A stretch of DNA of 64,000 nucleotides from Herbiconiux sp. VKM Ac-1786 (GTDB taxonomy: Bacteria; Actinomycetota; Actinomycetes; Actinomycetales; Microbacteriaceae), in contig NZ_JADKSG010000002.1 of NCBI RefSeq assembly GCF_015350805.1, positions 930,001 through 994,000 on the forward strand, written 5' to 3'. The notes below the pieces were generated by a model that was not told the DNA's origin, searched no databases, and saw nothing but the letters and a program-made list of their open reading frames with translations. A program made the translations under genes and the position numbers. Of the stretch, positions 33,396 through 42,717 are shown one piece after another (position 1 is the first letter of the stretch; each line of letters opens with the position of its first letter).

Positions 33396-35933
33396 CTACA
33401 TGACGCCCTGGGCAGCCAGCTCCCAGCGGATCGACTCGGCCACCCGCACCGAGTACTCGGGCGTCATGTGCACCTGGTCGTAGCGCGTCGGGATCGTGCC
33501 CGCGAAGGCCGGGCAGAAGCCCTGCACGCAGGTGAAGCCGAGGGAGCTGACCACGTGGTCGCCCGTGCCCTGCGCCGCGACGGCCGCCTCGAACGACTTC
33601 TGGAAGTCGTTCCAGGCACCGTCGACCCCGGCCGTGCAGTCCTGGGGGCTCTTCACCGGCGAGTAGCAGGCGCCGAGGTTGGCACCGAGCGGCGGCGGCG
33701 CGAGGTAGACCACGTGCCCCGGGGTGTCGAAGCGCGACGCCAGCGAGAGCGTCGACCCGACGAGCTGGGCGACGGTGAGCGGCTGCCGGTCGGCCGCGTT
33801 GCCGAGGGCGTAGGCGTTCGAGACCACGACGAGCTGGGGGGCGTCGGCCGCGATCTGGGCGGCCACGTCGGCCTTCCGCTGCGGGCAGGAGTCCATCACG
33901 CCGTCGCCGTCGTTCTGCACCAGCACGTCCGTGAAGCGGCAGCCGTAGAGGCCCACGGTGGTGACCTTCCACTGCCCGCCGCTGCGGTCGGCGATCTCGC
34001 GGAAGGCCGGCGCGTAGGCCAGCGCCGTCGAGTCGCCCACGAGGTACATGTGGTTCGGTGCGTCGCCGCTGCCCCAGGTGCAGCGCCCGAAGTCGGGGGT
34101 GCCGCCGAGGTCGAAGCAGCCCTTCGCGGGGTTGCGGCTGGAGGTCTCCGAGATCGCGGCGTCCATCGAGGGCGAGAGGTTCGAGGGCCACTCGGTGGCC
34201 GAGGCGGCGTTCCAGAGCTCGGCCTGCAGTTCGTCCTCGGGGTTCACCGGGGCGGCGTCGCCCGTCTGGCCGTCGCCGTTGGCAGCGGGTTCCGGATGCT
34301 CGTCCCCGCCGAATCCCGCCGCGGGAACCCCGCTCGGCACCGCGAGGGGCAGCGGCCCCTCGCCCTTGACGGACAGCTGCACCGTCACGGCGACCACGAC
34401 GACGATGACGACCAACCCGAGGCCGGCGCCGAGGAACTGCGCGCCGAACCGCTCGCGCCAGCCCTGCCACGCGGAGCGGCGGGCGTCGCGGAGTCGCCGG
34501 CGCTCGGTCCCGCCCGCGCTGCCGCTCTCGGACGCACCTGCCTCCTGGGCGGTGCCGGACGCGGGCGCCGCCGCCGCCGCGGCCCGCCCCGGAGCGGCGG
34601 TGGGGGCGGAGGACGAGGCGGCCAGTTCGGCCCGCAGCCGCGCGCGCTCGGCCTCGGCGGCCAGTGCCCGTGCGCGCACGCGGTCGGACACGGGTGAGCC
34701 CGCCCGCGCCACCGGAGCGGCCCGGGGCGCTTCGCGAGACGGTGCGGGAGCGGGAGCGGGAGCGGGCGCCGGGTCGAGCGGGGCCGGCTCGGCGGGGGCG
34801 GCGGCTCGCGCATCCTGAACCCGGTCGGGCTCGGGCTCGGCCGGCGCCGGCGTCTCGAGCAGCTCACGCCCCCGCAGCCAGGGCGAGCGGTGCAGCGGCT
34901 GCTCGATCAGGAAGTAGGCCACGAGAGACACCGCGAGCGTCAGCGCGAGCACCGCGATCGTCACGGTGAGCGACTGCTCGGGCACGAGCAGCAGCACGAA
35001 CACGAGCACCGGGAAGTGCCAGAGGTAGAGCGAGTAGGAGATGTCGCCGAGGAACCGGCTGACGGGGTTCTCGAGCGGGAAGAGCCACGGCTGCCGGCCG
35101 CCGATGCCCGCCACGATGACGGCGGCGGTGGCGATCACCGCGGGCGCCGCCCAGGGACCGGGGAACGCCATCGTCGAGTCGACGAGCAGCAGCGATGCGA
35201 CGATGCCGCCGAGCCCGAGCCACCCGAGCACGGCCCGCACCGCCGTGGGCAGCCGGGCGAAGAGGGGCGCGGTGACCGCGAGCAACCCGCCGAACGCGAG
35301 CTCCCACACCCGCGTCAGCGTCGAGAAGTAGGCGACCGTGGGGTTCTCGGTGCTCTGCCAGAGCGCCACGCCGAACGACGCAGCCGCCAGCACGGCCAGC
35401 GCCGCCCCGAGCATCCACCGCTGCCGTCGCACCGGGGTGCCGGAGGCGCGGCGGCCCACGAGCGCGATGAGCAGCACCACGAGCACGGGCCAGACGAGGT
35501 AGAACTGCTCCTCGACCGAGAGCGACCAGAAGTGCTGCAGCGGCGACACCGCGTCGCCCTGCCGGAAGTAGTCGGTGCCCTCCGCGGCGAAGCGCCAGTT
35601 CGAGACGAAGAACAGGGCCGAGACGGCGTCCCACGCGGTCGACCAGAAGCGCGGCTGGTTGAACAGCAGCCAGGCCAGGGCGGTGGTGACGACGAGAACG
35701 GTGATCGCGGCGGGGGCGATGCGGCGCATGCGCTTGGCGTAGAAGCGGCGGAGCGACAGCGTGCCGGCCGCGGCGTCGCGAATCAGGAGCCCCGTGATCA
35801 GGAAGCCGGAGATGACGAAGAACACGTCGACGCCCGCGAAGCCGCCGAGCGGCCAGCCGATCACGTGATCGAGGATGACCGCGATCACCGCGAGGGCGCG
35901 GAGGCCCTGGATGTCGTGGCGGCGCGAGTTCAT
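33396..35933 (-). CDS. OafA/YrhL-type acyltransferase with C-terminal SGNH hydrolase domain
   Basis: An 845-residue two-part membrane enzyme that adds or moves acyl groups on surface glycans. Residues 5-350 form an acyltransferase-3 domain (DIQGLRALAVIAVILDHVIG, FVISGFLITGLLI, HFWSLSVEEQFYLVWPVLVV) with about ten helices. A long Pro/Ala-rich linker (about 360-470) follows, then one further helix and an SGNH hydrolase domain with HMYLVGDSTALAYAPAFREI, CRFTDVLVQNDGDGV and a final RYDQVHMTPEYSV, giving the catalytic Ser, Asp and His. ATG 35933 follows TAGGAT by 9 bases. It probably acts on wall polysaccharide. Confidence 0.85.
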   Translation of the reverse strand: MNSRRHDIQGLRALAVIAVILDHVIGWPLGGFAGVDVFFVISGFLITGLLIRDAAAGTLSLRRFYAKRMRRIAPAAITVLVVTTALAWLLFNQPRFWSTAWDAVSALFFVSNWRFAAEGTDYFRQGDAVSPLQHFWSLSVEEQFYLVWPVLVVLLIALVGRRASGTPVRRQRWMLGAALAVLAAASFGVALWQSTENPTVAYFSTLTRVWELAFGGLLAVTAPLFARLPTAVRAVLGWLGLGGIVASLLLVDSTMAFPGPWAAPAVIATAAVIVAGIGGRQPWLFPLENPVSRFLGDISYSLYLWHFPVLVFVLLLVPEQSLTVTIAVLALTLAVSLVAYFLIEQPLHRSPWLRGRELLETPAPAEPEPDRVQDARAAAPAEPAPLDPAPAPAPAPAPSREAPRAAPVARAGSPVSDRVRARALAAEAERARLRAELAASSSAPTAAPGRAAAAAAPASGTAQEAGASESGSAGGTERRRLRDARRSAWQGWRERFGAQFLGAGLGLVVIVVVVAVTVQLSVKGEGPLPLAVPSGVPAAGFGGDEHPEPAANGDGQTGDAAPVNPEDELQAELWNAASATEWPSNLSPSMDAAISETSSRNPAKGCFDLGGTPDFGRCTWGSGDAPNHMYLVGDSTALAYAPAFREIADRSGGQWKVTTVGLYGCRFTDVLVQNDGDGVMDSCPQRKADVAAQIAADAPQLVVVSNAYALGNAADRQPLTVAQLVGSTLSLASRFDTPGHVVYLAPPPLGANLGACYSPVKSPQDCTAGVDGAWNDFQKSFEAAVAAQGTGDHVVSSLGFTCVQGFCPAFAGTIPTRYDQVHMTPEYSVRVAESIRWELAAQGVM

Positions 35934-36024
35934 GGCGTGAGAATCCTAGCGGGCAGGAGAGCGCTCTCCTTCCGCCGTCGGTCGAGCGCCCCGCCGGCCG
36001 GGCCGCGCCGGCGGGGCATCTGCC

Positions 36025-37674
36025 TCAGAGCAGGCGGCGCAGCGCCTTGCGGGCGCCGTCGGCCGCGTCGAGGGCCTGCCGCGCCTGGTCGAGCGAGCGC
36101 TGGTAGAGCACGCCGTAGGTGAACGAGCTCTCCCCCGCCGCCTCGGCCCGCCGCGAGGTGAGCAGCACGAACTCGGCGAACAGGGAGGCGTCGCGGTGGC
36201 GGCCGAGGGCGTCCTGCAGGTCCTCGGCAGACTCGCCGACGGTCGCGACCGACGAGCCGAGCACGCCAGCCGGGCCGTCGGTCGAGAACTCGGCCGCGTG
36301 GCGCAGGCGGCGGGCGGCCTTGCGCGAGTCGTGCAGTGCACCCAGCGCCTCCGCCTCGGCGACCAGCTCGCTGCCGTCGGCGTCGGGCTGGGCGTCGCTC
36401 AGCACGGGCAGCGACTCCCGGATGCGCGTGGCTCGGGTGAGCGCCCGGCGACCGGTGCGCTTCACCGCCTTCCTGGCCTCCTTCTTCGGCGAGGAGGTCG
36501 CGGCCTTCCCGCCGCCCGCGGCATCCGCACCGCTCGTGTCGGCGTCGCTCGAGTCCGTGGTCGCCCCCACGCCCGCGAACTCCTCCAGGTCCTCCAGCAG
36601 CCGGAAGTAGGGCCCCTGCCCCAGCACCCGCACGAGCCGCTGGTGCGCCTCCGCGTGCTCGGCGCGGGTGTCCTCGACCAGCCGTCGCAGCGCATCCGGG
36701 TCGTCGATGCCGCGCTCCCGGGCGAAGGCGTCCAGCTCGTGGGCGGCCCAGTCGGCCCGCACCTCGAGATCGCGCACCTCACCGAGAACCGCCCCGAGCC
36801 GGGAGAGCCGGTCGCGCAGGCCGGCCACGACCGTGTCGTCGAACAGTCCGCGGTGGATCGCGAGCACGTTCCGGAGGCGCCGCACCGTCGTGCGGAAGCG
36901 GTGCACGGCGTCCTCGTCGTCGCGCCGCACCGCCGGGTCGAGCTCGACGAGCCGCTGCACGAGCTCGGCCACCCCGGCGCGCACGACGTCGGTCGCCGTC
37001 GGCTTCGAGGACGACGACGGCGCCGACTCGTCCGATCCGAGACCCGTGCGCCCGAGCGCCTGCGCCAGCTTCGAGACGCTCGGCGAGACCGTGGCTCCGG
37101 CGGCGAGCAGGTGCTGCTCGAGCTCGTCGAGCAGGGCGGTGCGGCCCTTGCGGGTGGCGGGCGCGGCGGGGCCGAGTTCGGCCTCCCACTCGTGCCAGAC
37201 GCGGGCCGTGCCCTGCCGGGCATCCGTCGCCTGCACCGCGTCGTCGGCGATCTCGGCGACCAGCCCGCCCTCGGCATCGCGCAGCTCGGTGACGCGACGG
37301 GTCGTCACGACGCGGGCGAGCGGCGTGAGCGCGTGATCGCGCACGTGCACCCGCACGACCTCGGCGACCTCGGCCGGAACCTCCTGCGGGTCACCCTCAC
37401 CCAGCGGGAACTGCAGCTCGGTGCGCCCCTCGGCGGCCGGCAGCTTGACGTGCCAGCCCTCGTCGTGCCCGCCCTGCCGGTGCCGCAGCGCGATCCGCGC
37501 CCGGGCCAGTGCCAGCTCGGCCGTGTCGAAGTAGACCGCCTCGAGCGTGAACGGTTCGAGCGAGGTCACCTGCACGACACCGGCGGTCGCACCGACCCCC
37601 TCCAGCGGAGGCAGTGCGTGCTCGCCCTCGACGGCGTACTTGCGTTCGATCTCTGTCTGACTGGTGTGAGCCAT
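36025..37674 (-). CDS. CYTH and CHAD domain protein (inorganic triphosphatase-like)
   Basis: A 549-residue protein. The N-terminal CYTH domain (residues 5-190) carries the ExExK signature EIERK at 8-12, with LEAVYFDTAELALARARIAL and WHVKLPAAEGRTE; CYTH enzymes hydrolyse triphosphates. The C-terminal CHAD domain (about 220-520) is helical and His-rich (VHRFRTTVRRLRNVLAIHRG; DSRKAARRLRHAAEF), as in polyphosphate-binding proteins. CHAD fused to CYTH suggests a triphosphatase targeted to polyphosphate granules. A lysine-rich insert sits between them. ATG 37674 was chosen at the start of the fold. Confidence 0.85.
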   Translation of the reverse strand: MAHTSQTEIERKYAVEGEHALPPLEGVGATAGVVQVTSLEPFTLEAVYFDTAELALARARIALRHRQGGHDEGWHVKLPAAEGRTELQFPLGEGDPQEVPAEVAEVVRVHVRDHALTPLARVVTTRRVTELRDAEGGLVAEIADDAVQATDARQGTARVWHEWEAELGPAAPATRKGRTALLDELEQHLLAAGATVSPSVSKLAQALGRTGLGSDESAPSSSSKPTATDVVRAGVAELVQRLVELDPAVRRDDEDAVHRFRTTVRRLRNVLAIHRGLFDDTVVAGLRDRLSRLGAVLGEVRDLEVRADWAAHELDAFARERGIDDPDALRRLVEDTRAEHAEAHQRLVRVLGQGPYFRLLEDLEEFAGVGATTDSSDADTSGADAAGGGKAATSSPKKEARKAVKRTGRRALTRATRIRESLPVLSDAQPDADGSELVAEAEALGALHDSRKAARRLRHAAEFSTDGPAGVLGSSVATVGESAEDLQDALGRHRDASLFAEFVLLTSRRAEAAGESSFTYGVLYQRSLDQARQALDAADGARKALRRLL

Positions 37675-37741
37675 TGCTCCGGTCTACCCCTTCACGGCGA
37701 GTTCCGCTTTCGCGGCCGGGAATGCGGAGCACACTGAAGGC

Positions 37742-38632
37742 GTGTCCGTCCCTGTACTCATTCTGGTCACCCGGCCCGTCGACGACGAGTCCGAGGGGTC
37801 GACGGATGCGCGGACCGCCCCCTTCTCCCAGGCCGACCCGACCCAGCCGCACCTCAGCGTGCTCGACCTCGGGGCGACCCGCGGCGACGGCGTGTTCGAG
37901 ACGGTGATGGTCTCCCGGGGCGACGCCCCCGCGATCGACGCCCACCTCGATCGCTTCGTGGCCTCGGCGGAGCTGCTCGATCTGCCCGAACCGAGCCGGG
38001 AGGTGTGGCGGGCGGCCTTCGATGCGGCGGTGGCCGCGCATCCGCCCGTCGAGCTGCTCGCGGTGAAGCTCGTGCTCACCCGCGGGGTGGAGGGCCAGGA
38101 CGCACCGACGGGCTGGATCCTCGCGCAGCCCGGCCGCGACTTCAGCCGCGAGCGCGTCGAGGGCGTGCGCGTGGTGACGCTGGACCGCGGCTACCGGCAC
38201 GACGTGGCATCGACGTCGCCGTGGCTGCTGCAGGGCGCGAAGACGCTGTCGTACGCGGTGAACACGGCGGCCATCCGCGAGGCGAAGCGGCGGGGCGCCG
38301 ACGACGTGATCTTCACCAGCTCGGACGGCTTCGTGCTCGAGGCGCCGACCGCGAGCGTGCTGCTGCGGGAGGGCGACCGGTTCACGACGCCGTCGGCTGA
38401 GCTCGGCATCCTGCCCGGCACCACGCAGCGCCGGGCCTTCGCGCTGCTCGAGGAGCTCGGCTACGAGACCGGGGCGGTGCGACTGCGCAGCAGCGAGCTG
38501 GGGCGGGCGGATGCGCTGTGGCTGGTGTCGAGCATCCGTCGGGCCGTGCCGGTGGTGGAGCTGGACGGGGTCGCCAAGACGGTGGATCGGGAGCTGACGG
38601 CGCGGTTGAACGAGTACCTCGGGGAGCACTGA
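37742..38632 (+). CDS. pabC: Aminodeoxychorismate lyase-like PLP fold-type IV enzyme
   Basis: A 296-residue class IV PLP enzyme, most like 4-amino-4-deoxychorismate lyase, which releases p-aminobenzoate for folate. The GDGVFETVMV block is the substrate-pocket entry, the PLP lysine lies in GAKTLSYAVNTAAIREAKRR, and FVLEAPTASVLLREG with GILPGTTQRRAF carries the phosphate-binding loop. Branched-chain or D-amino acid aminotransferases share the fold and are the alternative. The start is GTG at 37742; TGAAGG lies too close to be an ordinary ribosome site. It is divergent from the CYTH-CHAD gene. Confidence 0.75.
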   Translation: MSVPVLILVTRPVDDESEGSTDARTAPFSQADPTQPHLSVLDLGATRGDGVFETVMVSRGDAPAIDAHLDRFVASAELLDLPEPSREVWRAAFDAAVAAHPPVELLAVKLVLTRGVEGQDAPTGWILAQPGRDFSRERVEGVRVVTLDRGYRHDVASTSPWLLQGAKTLSYAVNTAAIREAKRRGADDVIFTSSDGFVLEAPTASVLLREGDRFTTPSAELGILPGTTQRRAFALLEELGYETGAVRLRSSELGRADALWLVSSIRRAVPVVELDGVAKTVDRELTARLNEYLGEH

Positions 38633-38672
38633 GGGGCGGGTTCGGGCCGGGTCTGCGTCGGCTGGGCCGGCG

Positions 38673-39077
38673 CTACGCCGTCTCGGCGAGAGCTGAGGGC
38701 TGGGCCAGCCCGGTGCGCTGCACGTTGTCGCCCACCCAGCGCACGAGCGGGATGAGGAGCGCGGCGAGCTCGGCGCCGAGCGGGGTGAGGCTGTAGTCGA
38801 CCCGCGGCGGCACGGTGCCGGCCGACTGCCGCAGCACGAAGCCGTCGCCCTCGAGCTGGCGCAGGGTCTGGGCGAGCATCTTCTCGCTGATGCCCTCGAC
38901 GTAGCGGTGCAGCTGCCCCCAGCGCATCGGCTCGGCCGCGAGGGCGGCGAGCACGAGCACACCCCACTTGCTCGTGACGTGGTCGAGCACGACCCGGCTG
39001 AGACAGCCCGCGGCGAAGGGATTGCCCTCGATCGACGGGGTGTCGGAGTGGATCTCGTCCCAGATGCGCTCGGCCAT
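38673..39077 (-). CDS. HxlR-family winged-helix regulator
   Basis: A 134-residue MarR/HxlR-type DNA-binding protein. FAAGCLSRVVLDHVTSKWGV is the family start with the conserved cysteine that can sense electrophiles, GQLHRYVEGISEKMLAQTLR is the recognition helix, and RVDYSLTPLGAELAALL forms the wing. It is divergent from an NmrA-like reductase gene, and a partial palindrome between them is the expected operator. Such pairs usually respond to quinones or aldehydes. Confidence 0.85.
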   Translation of the reverse strand: MAERIWDEIHSDTPSIEGNPFAAGCLSRVVLDHVTSKWGVLVLAALAAEPMRWGQLHRYVEGISEKMLAQTLRQLEGDGFVLRQSAGTVPPRVDYSLTPLGAELAALLIPLVRWVGDNVQRTGLAQPSALAETA

Positions 39078-39090
39078 GCCCCCACCCTAA

Positions 39091-39113
39091 GGTACTTACC
39101 GGAAAGTGGGTAC
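39091..39113. promoter_or_regulatory. Probable HxlR operator between the divergent genes
   Basis: The sequence GTACTTACCGGAAAGTGGGTAC is a near-palindrome of GTAC-TTACC halves, overlapping the likely -10 of the regulator gene (TACCTT on the minus strand). Its position and symmetry fit autoregulation and control of the NmrA gene. Confidence 0.5.
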
Positions 39114-39193
39114 TGCCGTTAGGGAAGTATGGTCGGGGTGCAGCAGTTCTCCCCTGTGACACCGGCCCCGAGCGGGGCCCCGAAAGGATCATC

Positions 39194-40057
39194 ATGACCA
39201 TCGTCGTCTCCGGAGCCACCGGCCACCTCGGCCGTCTCGCCGTCGAGCACCTGCTCGCCCGCGGCGTCGCCGCCTCCGACATCGTGGCCGCCGGCCGCAC
39301 CCCCGAGAAGCTCGCCGCCCTCGCGGAGGCCACCGGTGTGCGCACCGCGGTGATCGACTTCACCGACCCCGCCACCCTCGACGCGGCCCTCGCCGGCGCC
39401 GAGAAGTTCGTGCTCGTGTCGGGCAGCGAGGTCGGACAGCGCGCCGCCCAGCACCAGAACGCGATCGACGCCGCGGCCCGCGCCGGAGTGGCGCAGCTGG
39501 TCTACACGAGTGCGCCGAAGGCGACCGACAGCGCGCTCATCCTGGCTCCCGAGCACAAGGCGACCGAAGAGGCCATCGCCGCCTCCGGCGTGCCCGCGAC
39601 GGTGCTGCGCAACGGCTGGTACCACGAGAACTACGACGGCTCCTACGCCCAGGCCGCGCAGTCGGGCGTCTACCTCGCGAGCACCGGCGAGGGTCGGGTC
39701 TCCAGCGCGCCGCGCACCGACTACGCCGAGGCGATCGCCGCCGTGCTGACGGGCGAGGGCCACCTCGGCGCCGTCTACGAGCTCTCGGGCGACACGGCCT
39801 GGTCGGGCGACGAGTTCGCAGCGGCGGCCTCGGTCGCGAGCGGACGCTCGGTCGTCTACCGTTCCGTCTCCTCCGAAGAGCACCTCTCGGTATTGAAGGA
39901 TGCGGGCCTCGACGAGGGCACCGCCGGCTTCCTCGTGGCACTCGACGGCAACATCCGCGACGGCCTGCTCGGCGAGACCTCGGGCGACCTCGCGCGCCTC
40001 ATCGGCCACGCCACCCAGCCCCTCGAGACCTACCTCGTGGCGCTCGCCGCGAAGTAG
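39194..40057 (+). CDS. NmrA/QOR2-like NAD(P)H-binding reductase
   Basis: A 287-residue atypical SDR. The NADP loop is SGATGHLGRLAVEHLLARGV, the chain lacks the YxxxK pair, and the middle LVYTSAPKATDSALILAPEH and NGWYHENYDGS are typical of NmrA/quinone oxidoreductase 2-type proteins that reduce or sense quinones. GGATC lies 3 bases before ATG 39194. It is divergent from an HxlR regulator and is probably induced by electrophile stress. Confidence 0.85.
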   Translation: MTIVVSGATGHLGRLAVEHLLARGVAASDIVAAGRTPEKLAALAEATGVRTAVIDFTDPATLDAALAGAEKFVLVSGSEVGQRAAQHQNAIDAAARAGVAQLVYTSAPKATDSALILAPEHKATEEAIAASGVPATVLRNGWYHENYDGSYAQAAQSGVYLASTGEGRVSSAPRTDYAEAIAAVLTGEGHLGAVYELSGDTAWSGDEFAAAASVASGRSVVYRSVSSEEHLSVLKDAGLDEGTAGFLVALDGNIRDGLLGETSGDLARLIGHATQPLETYLVALAAK

Positions 40058-40064
40058 CCGGCCC

Positions 40065-40117
40065 CACCCTCCCTGCGACGCGTCGATATGCGCCCTTCGG
40101 CCGCCGCAGGGAGGGTG
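40065..40117 (+). terminator. Rho-independent-type terminator after the NmrA gene
   Basis: CACCCTCCCTGCG at 40065-40077 is a perfect complement of CGCAGGGAGGGTG at 40105-40117, with a 27-base loop and a T/C-rich tract (TCTCCTTCTCCTTT) after it. Confidence 0.7.
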
Positions 40118-40169
40118 TCTCCTTCTCCTTTAACGAGCTTTCATCAGGGTTTTCTGATAGAATTTCAGT

Positions 40170-41540
40170 ATGCAAGCAGACGTCGGCCTCAAGAAGATCG
40201 CCAGCGATCTCCGGGTCGCGCTGGGGGCCGCTCGTGCCACGACGGCGGGGCTTTCCGACGAGGCGGTTCTGGAGTTGCTGGCCGACTTCGAGGCGATCGG
40301 GCGGCTGGCCTCGGCCGGGCAGGTGCACACCGCCGGTGAGGTAGGGGTACGGTCGCGCCCCGAGCTCGGCGACGGAGGGTTGAGCCGGTCGCAGAACTTC
40401 ACCAGCCCGGTCGCGCTCGTCGCGAGAGTGACGGGCGCGTCGGCGCGGGCGTGCAAGGCGCGGCTCGAACTCGGCCGCAGACTGCGGGGCGCGGTGCTGC
40501 TGGGTGGCGGGGAGGGGCCCGCGCCGTTCCCGCTCATCGCACAACGGCTCGAGGAGGGCACGCTCGGCACCGAGGCCGCATCGGGCATCGTGAAGCAGTG
40601 CATCGCGCTCGCCGACCGCGGATGCTCACCCGACGTCGTGGCCCTCGCTGAGGAGACCCTCGTCGACCAAACTATCTTGTGCCGACTCACCGCGGATGAG
40701 ACCTTCCGGGCAGCCATTCACCTGCGCGAAGTGCTCGACCCCGACGGCGCCGAACCCCGTGATGAGGTGCTGCAGATGCAGCGGTCGCTGACCATCGCGC
40801 TGGCACCGGATGGGATGTATCGGGGGAAGTTCGCGCTCCCGCCCGAGCAGGGCGGGGTGTGGCTGTCGAGCATCCGGGCGATGCAGAGCCCGCGCGTGGC
40901 CGGGCCGCGGTTCGTTGAGGGAGACGAGTACACGACCGCTGATGGCCGTACCGCAGCGCAGAAGAACGCCGACACCGTCACCGAGCTGATCGCCCGCGCC
41001 GCCGGCGCCGAAGAAATGCCCCGCATCAACGGGGCGATCGCCACTGTGAACGTCCACATGACCCTCGACGATCTCGAGAAGGGTCGCGGCGTCGGATGGA
41101 TCGACGGCCTCGACCAGCCCATCCCCGCCTCAACCGTCGAGCAGCTACGGTGCTCATCCCCCGTCGCCGCCACGCTGTTCGGCGACAAGGGCGAGGTGCT
41201 GTACCACGGCAAGGCCAAGCGGCTCTTCACCGCGGCGCAGAACCGGGCACTAGCCGCCCGCGATGGCGGGTGCGTGTGGCCGAGTTGCGACCGACCACCG
41301 TCGTTCTGCGAGACACATCACGCGAACGAGTGGGTTTCGGACGATCATCCGCCCGGACGCACTGATATCGACAATGGCGTTCTTCTCTGCCACTTCCACC
41401 ATTCCCACCTGCACAAATCACCATGGAAGCTGACCATGCAAGGCGGGGTGCCCCATCTCATCCCACCGCGTTGGGTAGACACGGAACAGAAGCCGATCCC
41501 GACCACCCGCCGACGCACCATCCACCGACCCGCCGCCTAA
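40170..41540 (+). CDS. DUF222 and HNH endonuclease domain protein
   Basis: A 456-residue protein of the DUF222-HNH type, often present in many copies in high-GC actinobacteria. The helical DUF222 part covers about residues 5-330; the HNH nuclease end has CVWPSCDRPPSFCETHHANE then RTDIDNGVLLCHFHHSHLHK, with the metal-binding Cys, His and Asn residues in order. The natural role is unsettled; it may be a selfish or defence nuclease. TAGAAT lies 6 bases before ATG 40170, and the promoter is AT-rich compared with its surroundings, so the mRNA may be leaderless. A 24-bp hairpin follows it. Confidence 0.85.
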   Translation: MQADVGLKKIASDLRVALGAARATTAGLSDEAVLELLADFEAIGRLASAGQVHTAGEVGVRSRPELGDGGLSRSQNFTSPVALVARVTGASARACKARLELGRRLRGAVLLGGGEGPAPFPLIAQRLEEGTLGTEAASGIVKQCIALADRGCSPDVVALAEETLVDQTILCRLTADETFRAAIHLREVLDPDGAEPRDEVLQMQRSLTIALAPDGMYRGKFALPPEQGGVWLSSIRAMQSPRVAGPRFVEGDEYTTADGRTAAQKNADTVTELIARAAGAEEMPRINGAIATVNVHMTLDDLEKGRGVGWIDGLDQPIPASTVEQLRCSSPVAATLFGDKGEVLYHGKAKRLFTAAQNRALAARDGGCVWPSCDRPPSFCETHHANEWVSDDHPPGRTDIDNGVLLCHFHHSHLHKSPWKLTMQGGVPHLIPPRWVDTEQKPIPTTRRRTIHRPAA

Positions 41541-41559
41541 TCCAGCCACCGCATCCGGA

Positions 41560-41614
41560 GGCAAGCGCGAAGCGCGCGGCAGCACACCCGGCTGCCGCGC
41601 GCTTCGCGCTTGCC
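41560..41614. terminator. Perfect 24-bp inverted repeat between convergent genes
   Basis: Arms at 41560-41583 and 41591-41614 are exact reverse complements around a 7-base loop (ACACCCG). The arm starts GGCAAGCGCGAAGCGCGCGG. It probably terminates both the HNH gene and the LLM gene, though it has no T-run. Confidence 0.75.
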
Positions 41615-41644
41615 CGAGATGGACATGGCTGGGTCAGGAGGAAC

Positions 41645-42610
41645 TCACAGAGCGCGCAGCTTCTCCAGGAGAGGACCGGCGGCCGTCGCCAGGAACTCGT
41701 CCTGCCCCTCGTCACCCACCTGCACCAGCGCGACGTCGGTGAACCCGGCTTCGATGTACGGGCGGAAGCTCTCCGCGATCTCATCGAGGTCGGGCCCGCA
41801 CGCGATCGAACCGGCCACGTCGTCCGGTCGCACGAACTGGCTCGCCGCCGCGAAGCCCGCGGGCGTCGGCAGGTCGGCGTTCACGGCCCAGCCCCCACCG
41901 AACCAGCGGAACTGAGCGTGCGCCTTCTCGATCGCCGCCTCCTTGTCGGTGCCCCAGCAGATCGGGATCTGCCCGATCGACCGGGACGGCTTGCCGGCGG
42001 TCTCGGTCCAGCCCTTCACGAGCTCGGCGTCGGGCTCGACCGCCACGAGGTGGTCGCCCAGCGGAGCGAACCGCGCCACCGACTTCTCACCCGAGACGGC
42101 GAGCGCGAGCGGCACGCCCTCGTCCGGCAGGTCCCAGATGCGCGCCGAGTCGACCCGGAAGTACTCGCCCTCCCACGTCGTCAGCTCACCGGTGTGCAGC
42201 TCGCGGATGATGTGGATGGCCTCCTCGAGCATGTCCTGCCGCGCCGACACCGCCGGCCAACCCTCACCGACGACGTGCTCGTTCAGGTTCTCCCCCGAGC
42301 CCAGCCCGAGGATGAAACGCCCGTCCGACAGCAGCTGCAGCGTCGCCGCCTTCTGCGCCACGACCGCCGGGTGGTAGCGCACGGTGGGGCAGGTGACGTA
42401 GGTGGCGAGCTCGACGCGCGAGGTCGCCTGGGCGACGGCGCCCAGCACGGTCCAGGCGTAGGGCGCGTGCCCCTGCTCGGTCAGCCACGGCGAGTAGTGG
42501 TCGCTCGACACCTCGAAGTCGAAGCCGACCTCCTCGGCCGCGACGGCGTAGCGCACGAGATCTTTCGGACCGCTCTGCTCGGTCATCAGGGTGTAGCCGA
42601 AGCGCACCAT
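41645..42610 (-). CDS. LLM-class F420-dependent oxidoreductase
   Basis: A 321-residue luciferase-like monooxygenase superfamily enzyme of the F420-dependent glucose-6-phosphate dehydrogenase-like branch. MVRFGYTLMTEQSGPKDLVR, DFEVSSDHYSPWLTEQGHAP and ILGLGSGENLNEHVVGEGWP are family blocks that form the F420 and substrate pocket. The TIM-barrel length is complete. AGGAG lies 6 bases before ATG 42610. The substrate is unknown. It is followed by the 24-bp hairpin and converges on the HNH gene. Confidence 0.85.
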   Translation of the reverse strand: MVRFGYTLMTEQSGPKDLVRYAVAAEEVGFDFEVSSDHYSPWLTEQGHAPYAWTVLGAVAQATSRVELATYVTCPTVRYHPAVVAQKAATLQLLSDGRFILGLGSGENLNEHVVGEGWPAVSARQDMLEEAIHIIRELHTGELTTWEGEYFRVDSARIWDLPDEGVPLALAVSGEKSVARFAPLGDHLVAVEPDAELVKGWTETAGKPSRSIGQIPICWGTDKEAAIEKAHAQFRWFGGGWAVNADLPTPAGFAAASQFVRPDDVAGSIACGPDLDEIAESFRPYIEAGFTDVALVQVGDEGQDEFLATAAGPLLEKLRAL

Positions 42611-42717
42611 GGGGTTCTCCTGTTCTGCATGACGTCCTGCACGTTGGTGCCCTCCACGCTGGCACCACCCGGCAGAACGCGCACGGGTCAGGCAGAACGC
42701 GCCGCAGACGATCCGCG

